Shown here: piece by piece, positions 9,268-20,700 of the stretch
Layout of the letters: each line of letters starts with the position of its first letter
How positions within the stretch are numbered: position 1 is the stretch's first letter
DNA from: Arsukibacterium sp.
GTDB lineage: Bacteria > Pseudomonadota > Gammaproteobacteria > Enterobacterales > Alteromonadaceae
Direction: 5' to 3'
DNA: 60,192 nucleotides
NCBI RefSeq assembly: GCF_018402695.1
Contig: NZ_JAGYIM010000017.1
Span: 120,074 to 180,265, forward strand
Notes under the pieces: generated by a model
What the model saw: only the letters and a program-made list of their open reading frames with translations
The model's database searches: none
Told to the model about the DNA's origin: nothing
Position numbers and translations under genes: made by a program

Positions 9268-11015
9268 TGTTCAGCGCCAAACTGCATTTTGTAAAGCTGC
9301 GCATAAGCCCCATTACTGGTCAGTAACTCGGTGTGTGTGCCCTGCTCAATTATCCGCCCCTGCTCCATAACAATAATCTTATCTGCCTGCTCAATGGTTG
9401 ACAGGCGATGAGCAATGACAATATTGGTACGACCTTTTAGCAATTCATCCAGCGCGGCCTGAATTTTTCGCTCTGATTCAGTATCCAGTGCCGAGGTGGC
9501 TTCGTCCAGCACCAGGATTGGCGCCTGACGCAACAGGGCACGGGCGATAGCGATACGTTGGCGCTGGCCGCCGGACAAACTGACGCCATTTTCACCAATA
9601 ACTGTATTTAAACCGTCGGTTAACTGATTAGCAAATTCCAGTACGTGGGCTTTTTCCGCCACTTGTTGTATCTGCTCGGCACTCACCGGCTCTGCCATAC
9701 CATAGCTGATGTTATTAGCGATGGTATCGTTAAACAGCGTAACGTGTTGCGACACTATCGCCATCTGGCTGCGCAGCGAACTTAACGTACACTGGCGGAT
9801 ATTCTGGCCATCAATGGTAATATCGCCACTGTTCAGCTCATAAAACCGCGGTAATAAGCTAGAGATGGTGGTCTTACCGCTGCCAGAGCGGCCGACCAGG
9901 GCAATCGTCTGGCCTGCATTAGCGCTAAAGCTAATATCAAACAGCACCTGCTTGTCATGACCCGGATAACTGAAGTTAACCTGATTAAACTGAATATCAC
10001 CTTTGATATCCGATAACACTACGGTGCCGGTATCCTGTTCTACCGGTTGGTCTAAAATAGCAAATACACTTTTTGCTGCTGCCAGGCCACGCTGAAACTC
10101 ACTGTTTACTGTAGTTAACTGCTTTAACGGCCGCAGCATAATTACCATTGAGGTGACAATAGTGGTAAAGGTGCCCGCAGACAGGCTCTCCAGCATTTCC
10201 GGGAAACTGGCCATATACACCACAAAAGCCAGGGCAAAAGAGGCAATAACCTGAATAGTGGAAACGCTGATCGCCCGGGTCGCTTCCATTTTCACATCTT
10301 GCTGCCGGGTTAAATTATTGACTTTAAAAAACCGCTGTTTTTCGATCTGCTGACCGCCAAAAGATAAAATAACCTTATGGCCATTAAGCATTTGCTCTGA
10401 GCAGGTCGTGACATTGCCCATCGCATTCTGAATATTGCGGCTAAGCAGCCGGAAACGTTTGGATACAAAACTGACCACTACAGCAATAACCGGCGCAATA
10501 AGCAGAAAAATAGCCGATAACTGCCAGCTCATCATAAACATCATTACCAGCAAACCGATAACAAAAACGCCTTCCTTAAGCAGTACCGATAACGAACGCG
10601 AAGTGGTTTGTTTAATTTGCTCGGTATTGTAGGTAACTTTAGAGATCAGCTCACCGGTCGAATGCTGATCATGAAAGCTGACCGGCAGGCGCATATAATG
10701 TTCAAATAACTGCTGGCGCAGCGTTTGTACCACATGGGTACCTACCCAGTTAAGACAATAGCTGGCAATAAAATTAAACGCGCCACGTAACATAAAAATA
10801 AGCACAATAAACACCGGTGCGTAACGCAGGTAATCGGTGTTTTTATCATTAATGCCAACATCAATAAAATCAGGCAGTTTCGAGATGAAGTACACGTCAA
10901 TCAGCGCATAGCCCAGCATACCCAGCGCTGCAGCCAGAAAACCGAATTTGTAAGGGATAACATAACGTAACAGACGCCGGGCGGTGCCCGCCTGCTTAAT
11001 TTCAGACACTGACAA
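9264..11015 (-). CDS. msbA: Lipid A export ABC transporter MsbA (ATPase/permease)
   Basis: Homodimeric flippase moving core-lipid A across the inner membrane. It is 583 residues, the usual size, with an N-terminal six-helix transmembrane domain and a C-terminal ATPase domain: Walker A GRSGSGKTT (about residue 375), signature LSGGQRQRIAIARAL (about 478), Walker B ILVLDEATSALD, and the H-loop IAHRLSTIEQADKI. Its position between comEC and lpxK, as in E. coli, supports MsbA over other type IV ABC exporters. It overlaps the lpxK start by four bases. Confidence 0.95.
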   Translation of the reverse strand: MSVSEIKQAGTARRLLRYVIPYKFGFLAAALGMLGYALIDVYFISKLPDFIDVGINDKNTDYLRYAPVFIVLIFMLRGAFNFIASYCLNWVGTHVVQTLRQQLFEHYMRLPVSFHDQHSTGELISKVTYNTEQIKQTTSRSLSVLLKEGVFVIGLLVMMFMMSWQLSAIFLLIAPVIAVVVSFVSKRFRLLSRNIQNAMGNVTTCSEQMLNGHKVILSFGGQQIEKQRFFKVNNLTRQQDVKMEATRAISVSTIQVIASFALAFVVYMASFPEMLESLSAGTFTTIVTSMVIMLRPLKQLTTVNSEFQRGLAAAKSVFAILDQPVEQDTGTVVLSDIKGDIQFNQVNFSYPGHDKQVLFDISFSANAGQTIALVGRSGSGKTTISSLLPRFYELNSGDITIDGQNIRQCTLSSLRSQMAIVSQHVTLFNDTIANNISYGMAEPVSAEQIQQVAEKAHVLEFANQLTDGLNTVIGENGVSLSGGQRQRIAIARALLRQAPILVLDEATSALDTESERKIQAALDELLKGRTNIVIAHRLSTIEQADKIIVMEQGRIIEQGTHTELLTSNGAYAQLYKMQFGAEQ

Positions 11016-11048
11016 TGGTTAATCCTGCCATTTAGAATTTGCTGTATT

Positions 11049-13277
11049 CTAGCGTGTTGTTGCCAAGGTTTCAGCAATTGCCGGTGGCTTTTCCAGCCAA
11101 AAAGGTAATCTTTGCCGTCGCCAGCCGCTAACGTGTAGGTTTTTCGCGTCAAACTCAACGGTGATAGCACCATAGTCTGCGGTATTAAGCAAGGGTACCC
11201 GTAGCAGTGCCAGCCGTTGTTGCACTGCAGTTGCCGGATGTTGATAACCATTCATAAAGGCAGCCGCATTTAATGCCAGCACCGGCTGCACCCGTTCAAG
11301 CAAGGCCAGGCTATTCACTGCCGCACTGCCATTATTGGCCAGGATCAGCACATCTGCTGTCAGGTCTGAATGCCGGCTAATTAAAGCATGTTCCGTTGCC
11401 GGGTCAATTCTGCCGGGGATCAGCAGCCGCCATGACCCTATCGTCATCCGGACAATACAACTGTCAGCGCTGTCCGTTGTCAGTACTTCCAGCCGCACAC
11501 TCCGGTATAGGGCGGGTAATTGAGCACAACCATCAATGCCGCGCTGTTGACTGAAACGTGTCAGGCTTTGCCTGCCGACCTGATAATGCGTCAGCAAGGT
11601 CCAATGCCGGCTGCGCTCCGTGCGCTGCTGGCGAAACAGCACCACGTCGAGCTGAAGAATGCCCAGTTGCCGCAATATGGGTTGCAATTGATTTTCTGCA
11701 ATATCCTGAGTTGCCCTCCCGGGGGCCTGATCATACAGCAAGCCATGACGGCCATGCTGTAATAACACCAGCTGGCGCTGACCACTATCCAGTAAATGCA
11801 ACTGCCATTTCTCGGCTTGCAGGCCACTACCAGTTAACAACAGTAAACACAATGGCAGTAACAGCAGACCGGCTTTTCTGTGATACACCAGCAACACCAA
11901 CAGTAGCAGCACCATTAATCCAACGGTAATACCGGAAACCTGAGCCAGCGGCCACCAGAGGGGCAGCTGAGCGCTACGCTCTAACCACCACAGCATCGGC
12001 AACAACGCATAATCAGTGGCCTGCCATAGCCAACTGACATTCAGCCCCGTTACTGTTAACAGCAAACTAGCCAGTAGCAACGGAATCGCAACCAGACTGC
12101 ACCAGGGCACAAATAGCAAATTTGATAACAGCATTAGCGGGCTGAACCCACCAAAAAAAATAATTCCAAGCAAGGTCATCAGCAAACTTAACAATAAATG
12201 AAAGCTGAAAAACCATTTAAGGCGGGCCCGCCAATGGCGGTCGGTTAACGGATAGCGCCACAGCGCAGTAAATATAATTGCCACTGCCAGCACCGACAGC
12301 CAGAAGCTGCTGCTCAGCGCCCAGAATGGCTGCATCAGCAATAACAACGTAACGAGTAACAACCAAAAACGGCTAAGTGGAATGGTTGCCAGCTGGCTGC
12401 GGCAGATAACCAGGAGCAGCAGCGCAATACTGGCTCGCAACGTTGGTATGGCAAAATTGGCCAGCCAGGCATACAACAGAGCAGCCCCTAACGCCAACAC
12501 TAACAGCAGTAGTTGGTGGTGCCGGATAGCTAACAGGCCTTTACTCCAGCCACCCAGCCAAATTACCCAGCCAAATACTAAGCCAATATGTAAACCTGAT
12601 ATTGCAAGCAAGTGTCCCAATCCAGAATGCTGTGCCCCCAGCCACAGCTGGTCTGAAAATTCACGCTCGCCAACTGCCAGCGCTTTCATTAATGGCGCAG
12701 TGCGGTATGGTGTGATAGCGTGCGTCAGCTGTTCAACAAGTTGCTGGCGCAGCGAGTATTGCTGTTGTAACAAAATATGCGGACCAGGAGCGACCTGTCC
12801 GGACGCCACTATGGCGTTTATATAAGCTGAGGTTTCAGTATTAAAGCCAGCCGGGTTGGCAAAACCGTGTATCGGTTTAAGCTGCACGCGCAAACGCCAG
12901 TGCTGGCCAGCTGCTAAGGCCGGAGGTTGTTGCCAGCGTAACGACAACCTGTAGCCTCTGGCTGGCCCGTTTAGCACTGTTGCACTAAGCTGGGTATAGT
13001 CCGGATACACCCTCGGCGCAGCATCGATGTGGACCATTACAGCAGAGCCTGCCAATTCAAGCACCGCACGTTGGCCAATTTGATGCTGCTTGTACTGCCA
13101 GCTCCAGCTGGCCAGGAAGCAGCTGACACCCAATAAAAACAGAATTGGCTGGGGCCAGCGCCGGACAAATACCATTAAAACCAGCATTACAAAAAAAATA
13201 CTGAAAAAAGGTGGCACTATCGGCAAAAATAACGACAATAGGCTGGCTGTAATAACTCCGATGCAGAATCCTAGCAT
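11049..13277 (-). CDS. comEC: ComEC/Rec2 family competence membrane protein with degenerate metallo-beta-lactamase domain
   Basis: ComEC forms the inner-membrane channel for single-stranded DNA uptake in transformable bacteria. The 742-residue protein has the family layout: N-terminal membrane helices and a soluble DUF4131-like domain, a central competence domain with LLAISGLHIGLVFGW (about residue 225), many membrane helices, and a C-terminal domain in the position of the beta-lactamase-like nuclease. In that domain the expected SHxHxDH motif is replaced by LFRQQRTERS (about 547) and the later SHHGS by ANNGS (about 648), so metal binding is probably lost. It heads the operon with msbA, as ycaI does in E. 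coli. Confidence 0.9.
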   Translation of the reverse strand: MLGFCIGVITASLLSLFLPIVPPFFSIFFVMLVLMVFVRRWPQPILFLLGVSCFLASWSWQYKQHQIGQRAVLELAGSAVMVHIDAAPRVYPDYTQLSATVLNGPARGYRLSLRWQQPPALAAGQHWRLRVQLKPIHGFANPAGFNTETSAYINAIVASGQVAPGPHILLQQQYSLRQQLVEQLTHAITPYRTAPLMKALAVGEREFSDQLWLGAQHSGLGHLLAISGLHIGLVFGWVIWLGGWSKGLLAIRHHQLLLLVLALGAALLYAWLANFAIPTLRASIALLLLVICRSQLATIPLSRFWLLLVTLLLLMQPFWALSSSFWLSVLAVAIIFTALWRYPLTDRHWRARLKWFFSFHLLLSLLMTLLGIIFFGGFSPLMLLSNLLFVPWCSLVAIPLLLASLLLTVTGLNVSWLWQATDYALLPMLWWLERSAQLPLWWPLAQVSGITVGLMVLLLLVLLVYHRKAGLLLLPLCLLLLTGSGLQAEKWQLHLLDSGQRQLVLLQHGRHGLLYDQAPGRATQDIAENQLQPILRQLGILQLDVVLFRQQRTERSRHWTLLTHYQVGRQSLTRFSQQRGIDGCAQLPALYRSVRLEVLTTDSADSCIVRMTIGSWRLLIPGRIDPATEHALISRHSDLTADVLILANNGSAAVNSLALLERVQPVLALNAAAFMNGYQHPATAVQQRLALLRVPLLNTADYGAITVEFDAKNLHVSGWRRQRLPFWLEKPPAIAETLATTR

Positions 13278-13300
13278 GGCCTCTTTCTATACAGGTTAGA

Positions 13301-13846
13301 ATGCCCAAAAAACTATTTAAGAAATATCTACCATCAGCTGAAAAAATCAAGCAACAAAAACTTATTAATTTATTTGGAAGTTTGCTACATGATGGTAACC
13401 TTTGGCATTTAAACCGACGCTCGGCGCGCGGTGCTTTTGCTGTAGGCTTGTTCTGGGCGTGGATCCCGATGCCCTTTCAGATGGTTGCTGCGGCCGCTAC
13501 GGCCATCCCATTGCGGGTAAATTTACCGTTAACTCTGGCATTGGTATGGACCTCTAACCCACTGACCATGCCGATTATGTTCTATTTAAGCTATCTAATT
13601 GGCACAGTCGTACTCGCCAGACCCCTGGAACCTTTTGCGTTTGAAGCCAGCCTGGAGTGGCTACGCTACAGCCTTGATACTATTGGTAAGCCATTTTTGC
13701 TTGGATCATTATTGATGGCGATAACAGCCAGTATCAGTGGCTATTTTCTGATTGACTGGCTGTGGCGATTATCGGTGAAAAAAGCGCAGCTGGCTAAGTT
13801 ACTGAAAAACAGAAAAACAGCAAAAGCTAGTGCTGACCAAGAATAG
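13301..13846 (+). CDS. DUF2062 domain membrane protein
   Basis: A 181-residue protein with the DUF2062 pattern: basic N-terminus, LWHLNRRSARGAFAVGLFWAWIPMPFQM, then VWTSNPLTMPIMFYLSYLIG and a final membrane helix near residues 140-160. The molecular function of this family is unknown. It is divergent from comEC with only 23 bases between starts, so their promoters must overlap coding sequence. Its 3' end overlaps the lolE 3' end by 20 bases. Confidence 0.85.
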   Translation: MPKKLFKKYLPSAEKIKQQKLINLFGSLLHDGNLWHLNRRSARGAFAVGLFWAWIPMPFQMVAAAATAIPLRVNLPLTLALVWTSNPLTMPIMFYLSYLIGTVVLARPLEPFAFEASLEWLRYSLDTIGKPFLLGSLLMAITASISGYFLIDWLWRLSVKKAQLAKLLKNRKTAKASADQE

Positions 13847-15065
13847 CAGCCGGCTCAACTTTGCTGGCGCGCCAGGCCGGATATAACGTCGCCAGCAAGC
13901 TTAACAGTAATGCAATGCTGAAAGTCAGCGCTACGTCCTGCCAACGCAACAGCGATGGCACAAAATCGATAAAATAAATACTCGGATCCAGCAGCGAACT
14001 GCCGAGAAAACGGGTCAAGCCAGCAAACAGTTGTTCGATGGTACTGGCCAGCAGCACACCAAAACCAACGCCCAGCAGCGAACCAATTAAACCGTTTAAC
14101 CAGCCCAGCAGCACAAAGGTTTTTATCAACTGGCCGGGCGCCATACCCATGGTCAGCAAAATAGCGATATCCGCTTCTTTTTCCCGCACCGCCATCACCA
14201 GCGTCGCCACGATATTAAAACACGCTACGCCAATCACTAAGGTTAAAACCAGATACAAAATTGCCCTGACCATCTGAATGTCGTTGTAGACATGGCCCTG
14301 GGCACCAAACCAGTCACGCATATAAACATAGTCTTCTGTTAACTGCCCCAACTGGCGGGCTTTTTGCGGCGCGGCAAAAACATCATCTATCCGAAACGCC
14401 AGGCCATGCACCTCACCTTCTGGCACGCCCAACCATCCTGCCAGTGCGTCGATATCAACCCACACCTGACTGAAATCCAGCTGACCACCTATTGACACCA
14501 CTGCACTGACGGTCAGATTTACCGTGCGATGACTGGCCAGGCTGCCATCTGCGGCAAACCGGGGCAGCATAAGTTGTAAATTCTGACCTACCTGAATCTC
14601 TAACGCGTCGGCGATCCCCTGTCCCAGTACTATTTGCAGGTCATTCAGCGTAGTCATACTGCCCTGACTGACATACTCTGCGACCGCGCTGATCTGCTGC
14701 TCATGGCTCAGGCTCACGCCCCGTACTTGTGCTGCTTTAACTGCACCGCTGTGGCGAAGCATGCCGTTGGCTTTAATAAAAGGTGCACCAGCAATGACCC
14801 CGTCGGCACTGGCCATGGTCTGCAGTTTGCGCGGCCAGTCGGCCAGGCTGTAATCTACGGCTTCTAATTCAATATGGGGGATCACTGACAGTAAGCGGTC
14901 TTTTAATGCTTGCTCAAAGCCATTCATCACTGACAGCGCCAGAATAAGAATTGCGACCCCCAACGCAATGCCAGAGGTCGAAGAAGCCGAAATAAAGCGG
15001 ATAAAACCACTGGTGTGACGGGTCGAACGGTAGCGCTTTGCCAGTTGCCAGGCCAGACTAGCCAT
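13827..15065 (-). CDS. lolE: Lipoprotein release ABC transporter permease LolE
   Basis: Inner-membrane subunit of LolCDE, which lifts outer-membrane lipoproteins out of the inner membrane and hands them to LolA. The 412-residue protein has one N-terminal membrane helix ([20 protein letters not shown]), a large periplasmic MacB/LolE-type domain, and three C-terminal helices ending [15 protein letters not shown]. That layout is typical of LolC/LolE. It is the last gene of the operon and overlaps lolD by eight bases. LolC and LolE are paralogs; E is assigned from its position after lolD. Confidence 0.88.
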   Translation of the reverse strand: MASLAWQLAKRYRSTRHTSGFIRFISASSTSGIALGVAILILALSVMNGFEQALKDRLLSVIPHIELEAVDYSLADWPRKLQTMASADGVIAGAPFIKANGMLRHSGAVKAAQVRGVSLSHEQQISAVAEYVSQGSMTTLNDLQIVLGQGIADALEIQVGQNLQLMLPRFAADGSLASHRTVNLTVSAVVSIGGQLDFSQVWVDIDALAGWLGVPEGEVHGLAFRIDDVFAAPQKARQLGQLTEDYVYMRDWFGAQGHVYNDIQMVRAILYLVLTLVIGVACFNIVATLVMAVREKEADIAILLTMGMAPGQLIKTFVLLGWLNGLIGSLLGVGFGVLLASTIEQLFAGLTRFLGSSLLDPSIYFIDFVPSLLRWQDVALTFSIALLLSLLATLYPAWRASKVEPAAILGQH

Positions 15066-15741
15066 GCATCACCTCAAGCTGACCTTCCCGCATCAGGTAC
15101 TGAGTATCAAGCCTGCCTGCCAGTTCAGTGTCATGGGTTACCACTACAAAACTGGTCGCCATGCTGGCATTCAGCTCGCGTAATAACTGGTATATCGACT
15201 CTGCGGTATGCTGATCCAGATTGCCGGTAGGCTCGTCGGCCAGCACCAGTGCCGGTTGGGTAACCAATGCGCGGGCAATCGCCACCCGCTGCCGCTCGCC
15301 ACCGCTCAGTTCAGCTGGCTTGTGATGGCCCCGATGGCTCAGCCCCACCCGCTCAATCAGTGCTGCAGCTTTAGCCAGCGCATCGGTGCGTTTTTCGCCA
15401 CGGATAAACAGCGGCATAGCCACATTCTCCAGGGCGCTGAAATCCATCAGCAAATGATGAAACTGATAAATAAAACCCAACTGCTGGTTGCGTAGCCGGG
15501 CCTTTTTTGCCGAACTCAAGCCGGCCAGTGGCTGGCCGGCGATATAAACTGAACCACTGTCAGCCAGATCCAGCGCGCCCAATATATGTAACAAGGTACT
15601 TTTACCCGAGCCGGAACTGCCAACAATGGCAACCATTTCACCGGCAGCGATACTCAGGCTGACGTTGTGTAATACCTGGGTGACCACTGTGCCGTCACGG
15701 TAACTTTTACAGATATGCGTCGCTTCTAATACTTTATTCAT
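15058..15741 (-). CDS. lolD: Lipoprotein release ABC transporter ATPase LolD
   Basis: Cytoplasmic ATPase that powers LolCDE. It has 227 residues: Walker [17 protein letters not shown] (about residues 40-55), Q-loop [20 protein letters not shown] with the LolD-type sequence, signature [15 protein letters not shown], Walker [13 protein letters not shown], and VVTHD as H-loop. It overlaps both lolC upstream and lolE downstream by eight bases, consistent with coupled translation. Confidence 0.94.
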   Translation of the reverse strand: MNKVLEATHICKSYRDGTVVTQVLHNVSLSIAAGEMVAIVGSSGSGKSTLLHILGALDLADSGSVYIAGQPLAGLSSAKKARLRNQQLGFIYQFHHLLMDFSALENVAMPLFIRGEKRTDALAKAAALIERVGLSHRGHHKPAELSGGERQRVAIARALVTQPALVLADEPTGNLDQHTAESIYQLLRELNASMATSFVVVTHDTELAGRLDTQYLMREGQLEVMHG

Positions 15742-16933
15742 CGCGTAAAATTTCCGCCGGATTAACTTTAACGGCCCGCCAGGCCGGATACAGCACTGCC
15801 AGCAAGGTCAGCCCGACCGCGCACGCAAAAATAGTAACAATTTGCAGCGGGTTCACCGCCACCGGCAAAGCCATACCACTGGCCAGTTGCAGCCCAAACA
15901 GGCTTAACACTTCATTGAGTTGCAGGCATAGCAGTAAGCCGGCTACTACGCCCAGCACCGCACCCACCATACCATTCACCACGCCCTGAAACGCAAATAC
16001 TGCAAACAACTGGCTATCCGTCATGCCCAGCGTTTTTAAAATTGCCACTTCAGCCTGTTTTTCAGTCACCATCATCACCAGGGCCGACACTATATTAAAA
16101 GCCGCTACGGCGACTATCAGTAGTAACATCAGCCACATCATGGCTTTTTCCATTGCCACAGCGGCAAACAACTTGCCCTGACTTTGCCGCCAGTCAGATA
16201 CGTCACTGAAGCTGCCGCTCTGGCTCAGGCGCTCAGCCAGCAGCGGTGCACTGAAAGGTTCCACCAGACTAAGTCGCCAGGAAGGTTCGCGCCCGGAAAC
16301 CGGCAATAGCCGTGCCAGATCATCTAAACGGGTGACTGCCAGCACGCTATCGACCTCGGACCCGGTATCGACTATACCCACCACCTCAAATAAGCGCTGG
16401 CGCGGTAACCAGCCAACCGGGGTATAGTTGCCCCCCTGCGCCAGCATAAATCGCAGTTGCTGGCCACGGCTTACTTCAAGCTGCTCAGCCAGGCCTCTGC
16501 CCAACACCACACCGTAGCGGCTTGTCGCAAAATCCTGCCAACTGCCCACCACCAATGCCTGTTGTAAAAATTGTGGAATTTGGTCCGGATTTATACCTTG
16601 CAACATTACCGCATTAAGTTGCCGCGGTGCCTGTACCAGGGCTTCAGATTGTAAAAATGGACTGATATCCTGCACCCCATCATTAGGCCGCAACAAACTC
16701 TGCCAATCCGTAATATAAGGTTCAGGCATGACCACAAGGTGCGGTATTACGCCGAGGATCCGTTTTTTCAAATCACCCTCAAAGCCATTCATCACCGAGC
16801 TGACCAGCGTTAACGCCATGACACCCAACAAAATGCCGGCAACGGAGAAAAAAGTGATAAACGAAATAAAGGCATTACCCTTACGGCTCTGGCTGTATCG
16901 GATACCAAGCAAAATGCTGACGGGTAATTGCAT
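15734..16933 (-). CDS. lolC: Lipoprotein release ABC transporter permease LolC
   Basis: First gene of lolCDE. The 399-residue permease has an N-terminal helix ([20 protein letters not shown]), a periplasmic domain, three helices near the C-terminus and the closing [18 protein letters not shown] motif. In LolC the periplasmic domain receives LolA; no residue-level evidence for the LolA hook was checked here. The operon is convergent with the DUF2062 gene, and its start faces the PilZ gene. Confidence 0.9.
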   Translation of the reverse strand: MQLPVSILLGIRYSQSRKGNAFISFITFFSVAGILLGVMALTLVSSVMNGFEGDLKKRILGVIPHLVVMPEPYITDWQSLLRPNDGVQDISPFLQSEALVQAPRQLNAVMLQGINPDQIPQFLQQALVVGSWQDFATSRYGVVLGRGLAEQLEVSRGQQLRFMLAQGGNYTPVGWLPRQRLFEVVGIVDTGSEVDSVLAVTRLDDLARLLPVSGREPSWRLSLVEPFSAPLLAERLSQSGSFSDVSDWRQSQGKLFAAVAMEKAMMWLMLLLIVAVAAFNIVSALVMMVTEKQAEVAILKTLGMTDSQLFAVFAFQGVVNGMVGAVLGVVAGLLLCLQLNEVLSLFGLQLASGMALPVAVNPLQIVTIFACAVGLTLLAVLYPAWRAVKVNPAEILRDE

Positions 16934-17043
16934 GTTAATATTCAGGACTTTGCCTCGGTTAGATGGTAAATTAGCTGCAAAAATCGCTGCTGATAATAGT
17001 GATTATTAGCCATAATGACAAGCAACCTTAATCGAGGCCTGCT

Positions 17044-17634
17044 ATGGACCCAATATTACAGTCATTAACCGACGCCTATAACGACTACTTCAGCGTTGAA
17101 CACGACATCACCGTCAATTGCCAAGTGTATTCCGGCACCCTGCCAACTGAACAGGAGTTTATCACCAGCATTCCCGAACCGTTTTTACTGGCAGGTGAAA
17201 TGGGCAGCCTGAATATGTCAGCGCTACGCTCACTGAACCGGATAGGCGAGCTGGCCGATGAATTAGCCAACTATTTGCAGCAACAAGCCCGCAAAATTGA
17301 TTTATTGCTACACTACGTCCTGCGCCAGCAAGACAGCGCAGAACACCGTCAGTTTACGTTAAGTTACGGTGGTGCAGGCTTATGTTTGCAAAGCTCGCAG
17401 CCCATCCCGGCGCTTACCCTGGTTGAGCTAAAAGTATTTCTGGCAGAAAATGAAGGTGCGGTTTATTGCCTCGGCCAGGTAATCAGTGCAGAACAGGCAG
17501 ACAATGGCTGGCAAATAAAAGTTGTGTTCAGGCGGATTAGAGATCAAGATCGCGAGCTTATCGTCCGTGCCAGTTTGCATCAGCAGTCCCGGCAGCTGAA
17601 ACAAAAAGCTGCACTGCGTCAGTTACCGGAATAA
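17044..17634 (+). CDS. PilZ-like domain protein
   Basis: A 196-residue soluble protein whose C-terminal half (about residues 90-195) resembles PilZ: RQFTLSYGGAGLCLQS fits the small SxGG turn of the c-di-GMP site with Thr in place of the usual Asp/Asn, followed by beta-strand sequence ending FRRIRDQDRELIVR. The N-terminal half is helical and probably a partner or dimerisation segment. PilZ-type proteins upstream of mfd are known in related gammaproteobacteria. A clear RxxxR motif is not evident, so c-di-GMP binding is uncertain. Confidence 0.7.
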   Translation: MDPILQSLTDAYNDYFSVEHDITVNCQVYSGTLPTEQEFITSIPEPFLLAGEMGSLNMSALRSLNRIGELADELANYLQQQARKIDLLLHYVLRQQDSAEHRQFTLSYGGAGLCLQSSQPIPALTLVELKVFLAENEGAVYCLGQVISAEQADNGWQIKVVFRRIRDQDRELIVRASLHQQSRQLKQKAALRQLPE

Positions 17635-17715
17635 GCGCACACAGCCACAAATTAATGCGATACCTTTAATCGTGTTTTTTTATCGTCAGCATTTTGTATA
17701 GGGTTTCAGGTTTTA

Positions 17716-20700
17716 ATGAGTTTTATTACGTTTTTACCCCGGATTAAACGCCCGCAGGATCAACTTAGCTGGGGTCAGTTGCATGGTGCTGCGCTACCCT
17801 ATGCCATTGCCCAGCTGGTTCAGACAGAACCCGCCGTATATTTGTTAGTGGTGCCTGACACTCCAAGTGCCTTAAGACTTGAGCAGGAACTGGCGGTATT
17901 TCTGGATGATAGTAGCTGCCCGGTGCTAACCCTGCCCGACTGGGAAACCCTGCCCTATGATGTGTTTTCACCGCATCAGGATATTATATCCCAGCGTCTG
18001 AAAACCCTTTATCAATTGCCCAGGCTTAGCCATGGCCTGGTTATTGTGCCCGTCAGTACCCTGTTGCTAAAAATCAGTCAGCGCAACTATCTGGAGCATG
18101 CCAGCTTTCTGATTAAACAAGGCCAGCAAGTCGATTTAACGGCCTTAAAATTACAACTGACCGCAGTGGGCTACCGGGCTGTCGATCAGGTGATGGAGCA
18201 CGGTGAGTTTTCAGCTCGCGGCTCCTTGCTGGACTTGTTTCCAATGGGTTGCAGCTTGCCGTTTCGAATTGACTTTTTCGATAATGAAGTCGATGGCATC
18301 CGCACTTTCGACCCGGATAATCAGCGTAGTTTAAACCAGGTTAACGCCATTGAATTACTGCCGGCCCATGAGTTTCCTACCGATAAAGCCGCTATTGAAC
18401 GCTTCCGGCTGCGCTATCGGGAGCGCTTTGCCGCCCGCAATGAGAAAGAATCGTTATATCAACAGGTAACACAAGGTATTTTCCCGGCGGGTATTGAATA
18501 TTATTTACCGCTGTTTGCCGAGGACACGGCAAGTTTATTCAGTTTTCTGCCCGCTGGCTGCATCGCTTTAACTTATGGTGACGTTGAACATAGTGCCAAC
18601 CAATTCTGGCACGAGCTTAAACGCCGCTATCATGATCGCGCCATTGATACGATGCGGCCAATTCTGCAGCCGCAAGAGCTATACCTGCAAACGGACGAGT
18701 TGTTCAGTGAGTTAAAAGATTTCAGTCGGATCAAGCTCAGCCGCGCCACATTACCAGCCAGGACCGGCCAGGTTAACGCTCCGGTTGCAGAGCTGCCAGA
18801 GCTGAATATCCAGCATCAGTTAAAGCAGCCACTTAGCTTGCTAACTGAATTTTTACTGACGTTAAAACAACAAAACGGCCGGGCGATATTCTTTGTAGAG
18901 AGCGAGGGCCGCAGAGAAAGCCTGCACCAGCTGTTTAGTAAAGCGGGGATCCGGGCGCCTGAAATAACTAAACTGGCCGATTTTACCAGCAGTGATGCTG
19001 ATCTGGTGATGCTGGTTGGCGCATTGGAACAAGGCGCCCTGCTAAGCACGACACCCCCCTTGGCACTCATCAGTGAAAACGAGTTATTTGGCCAGAAGAT
19101 CAGCCAGCGCCGGCGCCGCAAAAAAAGCCAGCAGGTTTCCTCCGACACCATTATCCGTAACCTGGCAGAATTAAGTGAAGGTCAGCCGGTGGTGCATTTA
19201 CAGCATGGTGTTGGGCGTTATCAGGGGCTACAGGTACTGGACGCCGGCGGGATCAGTGCCGAATTTGTGACCATCGAATACGCAGGCAGCAGTAAGTTGT
19301 ATGTACCGGTTTCATCCCTGCACCTGCTAAGCCGCTATTCCGGCAGTGATCAGGAACATGCACCTCTGCACAAACTTGGTAACGACAGCTGGGAAAAAGC
19401 CCGGCGTAAAGCAGCAGAGAAAATCCGCGATGTCGCGGCCGAATTACTGGATGTTTATGCCCAGCGGGCTGCCCACAAGGGCTATGCTTTTACTATTGAT
19501 CAGGAACAATACGCTGCTTTTGCTGACAGCTTTCCGTTTGAGGAAACCGCCGATCAGCAGGATGCAATTACTGCTGTGCTAAACGATATGCAAACACCAC
19601 AACCGATGGACCGGCTGGTATGCGGTGACGTGGGCTTTGGTAAAACCGAAGTGGCCATGCGTGCCGCCTTTATTGCGGTTAACGATGGTAAGCAGGTGGC
19701 CATATTAGTGCCCACTACCTTACTGGCACAACAACATTTCGACAACTTTAAAGACCGTTTTGCCAACTGGCCGGTGCGGGTTGAAGTCTTATCCCGCTTT
19801 GTCAGCCCGAAACAGCAAAAAGCTATTTTAGAAGATGTGGCCAATGGCAAAGTCGATATTTTAATTGGTACCCATAAATTACTGCAGGATGACATTAAGC
19901 TGCATGATTTAGGCCTATTAGTCGTGGACGAAGAACATCGCTTTGGCGTGCGGCAGAAAGAAAAAATTAAGGCGCTTCGGGCCAATATCGATATATTAAC
20001 CCTGACTGCCACCCCCATTCCGCGTACCCTGAACATGTCGATGTCTGGCATGCGTGATTTATCAATTATTGCCACCCCTCCGGCGAAACGGTTGGCGGTG
20101 AAAACCTTTGTCAGAGAGTTTGAAGCCAGCTTGCTGCGCGAAGCCGTGATGCGGGAAATACTGCGCGGTGGCCAGGTTTACTTTTTACATAATGACGTGG
20201 CAAGCATCGAAAAAATGGCCGCTGACCTTGCGGAACTGGTGCCCGAAGCCAATATCGCTATTGCTCATGGTCAGCTGCGTGAGCGCGACTTAGAACGGAT
20301 AATGGCCGATTTTTATCACCAGCGTTTTAACTTACTACTCTGTTCTACCATTATTGAAACCGGTATCGATGTACCAACTGCTAATACCATTATCATAAAC
20401 CGCGCCGATAACTTTGGTTTGGCACAGTTGCATCAGCTACGTGGTCGGGTTGGCCGCTCGCACCATCAGGCATATGCTTACTTGCTGACGCCACCACCAA
20501 AACGCTTGAGTAAAGATGCTGAGAAACGACTGGAAGCCATTTCATCACTGGAAGATTTAGGCGCCGGTTTCGCATTGGCCACCCACGACCTGGAAATTCG
20601 CGGCGCGGGCGAGTTATTAGGTGATGAGCAAAGCGGTCAGATTGAAACTATTGGCTTCACCCTATACATGGATATGCTGGAGGAGGCGGTAACGGCCCTG

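Noticed and set aside
12382..12825. 147-residue plus-strand ORF
   Set aside because: Antisense to comEC with no recognisable domain.
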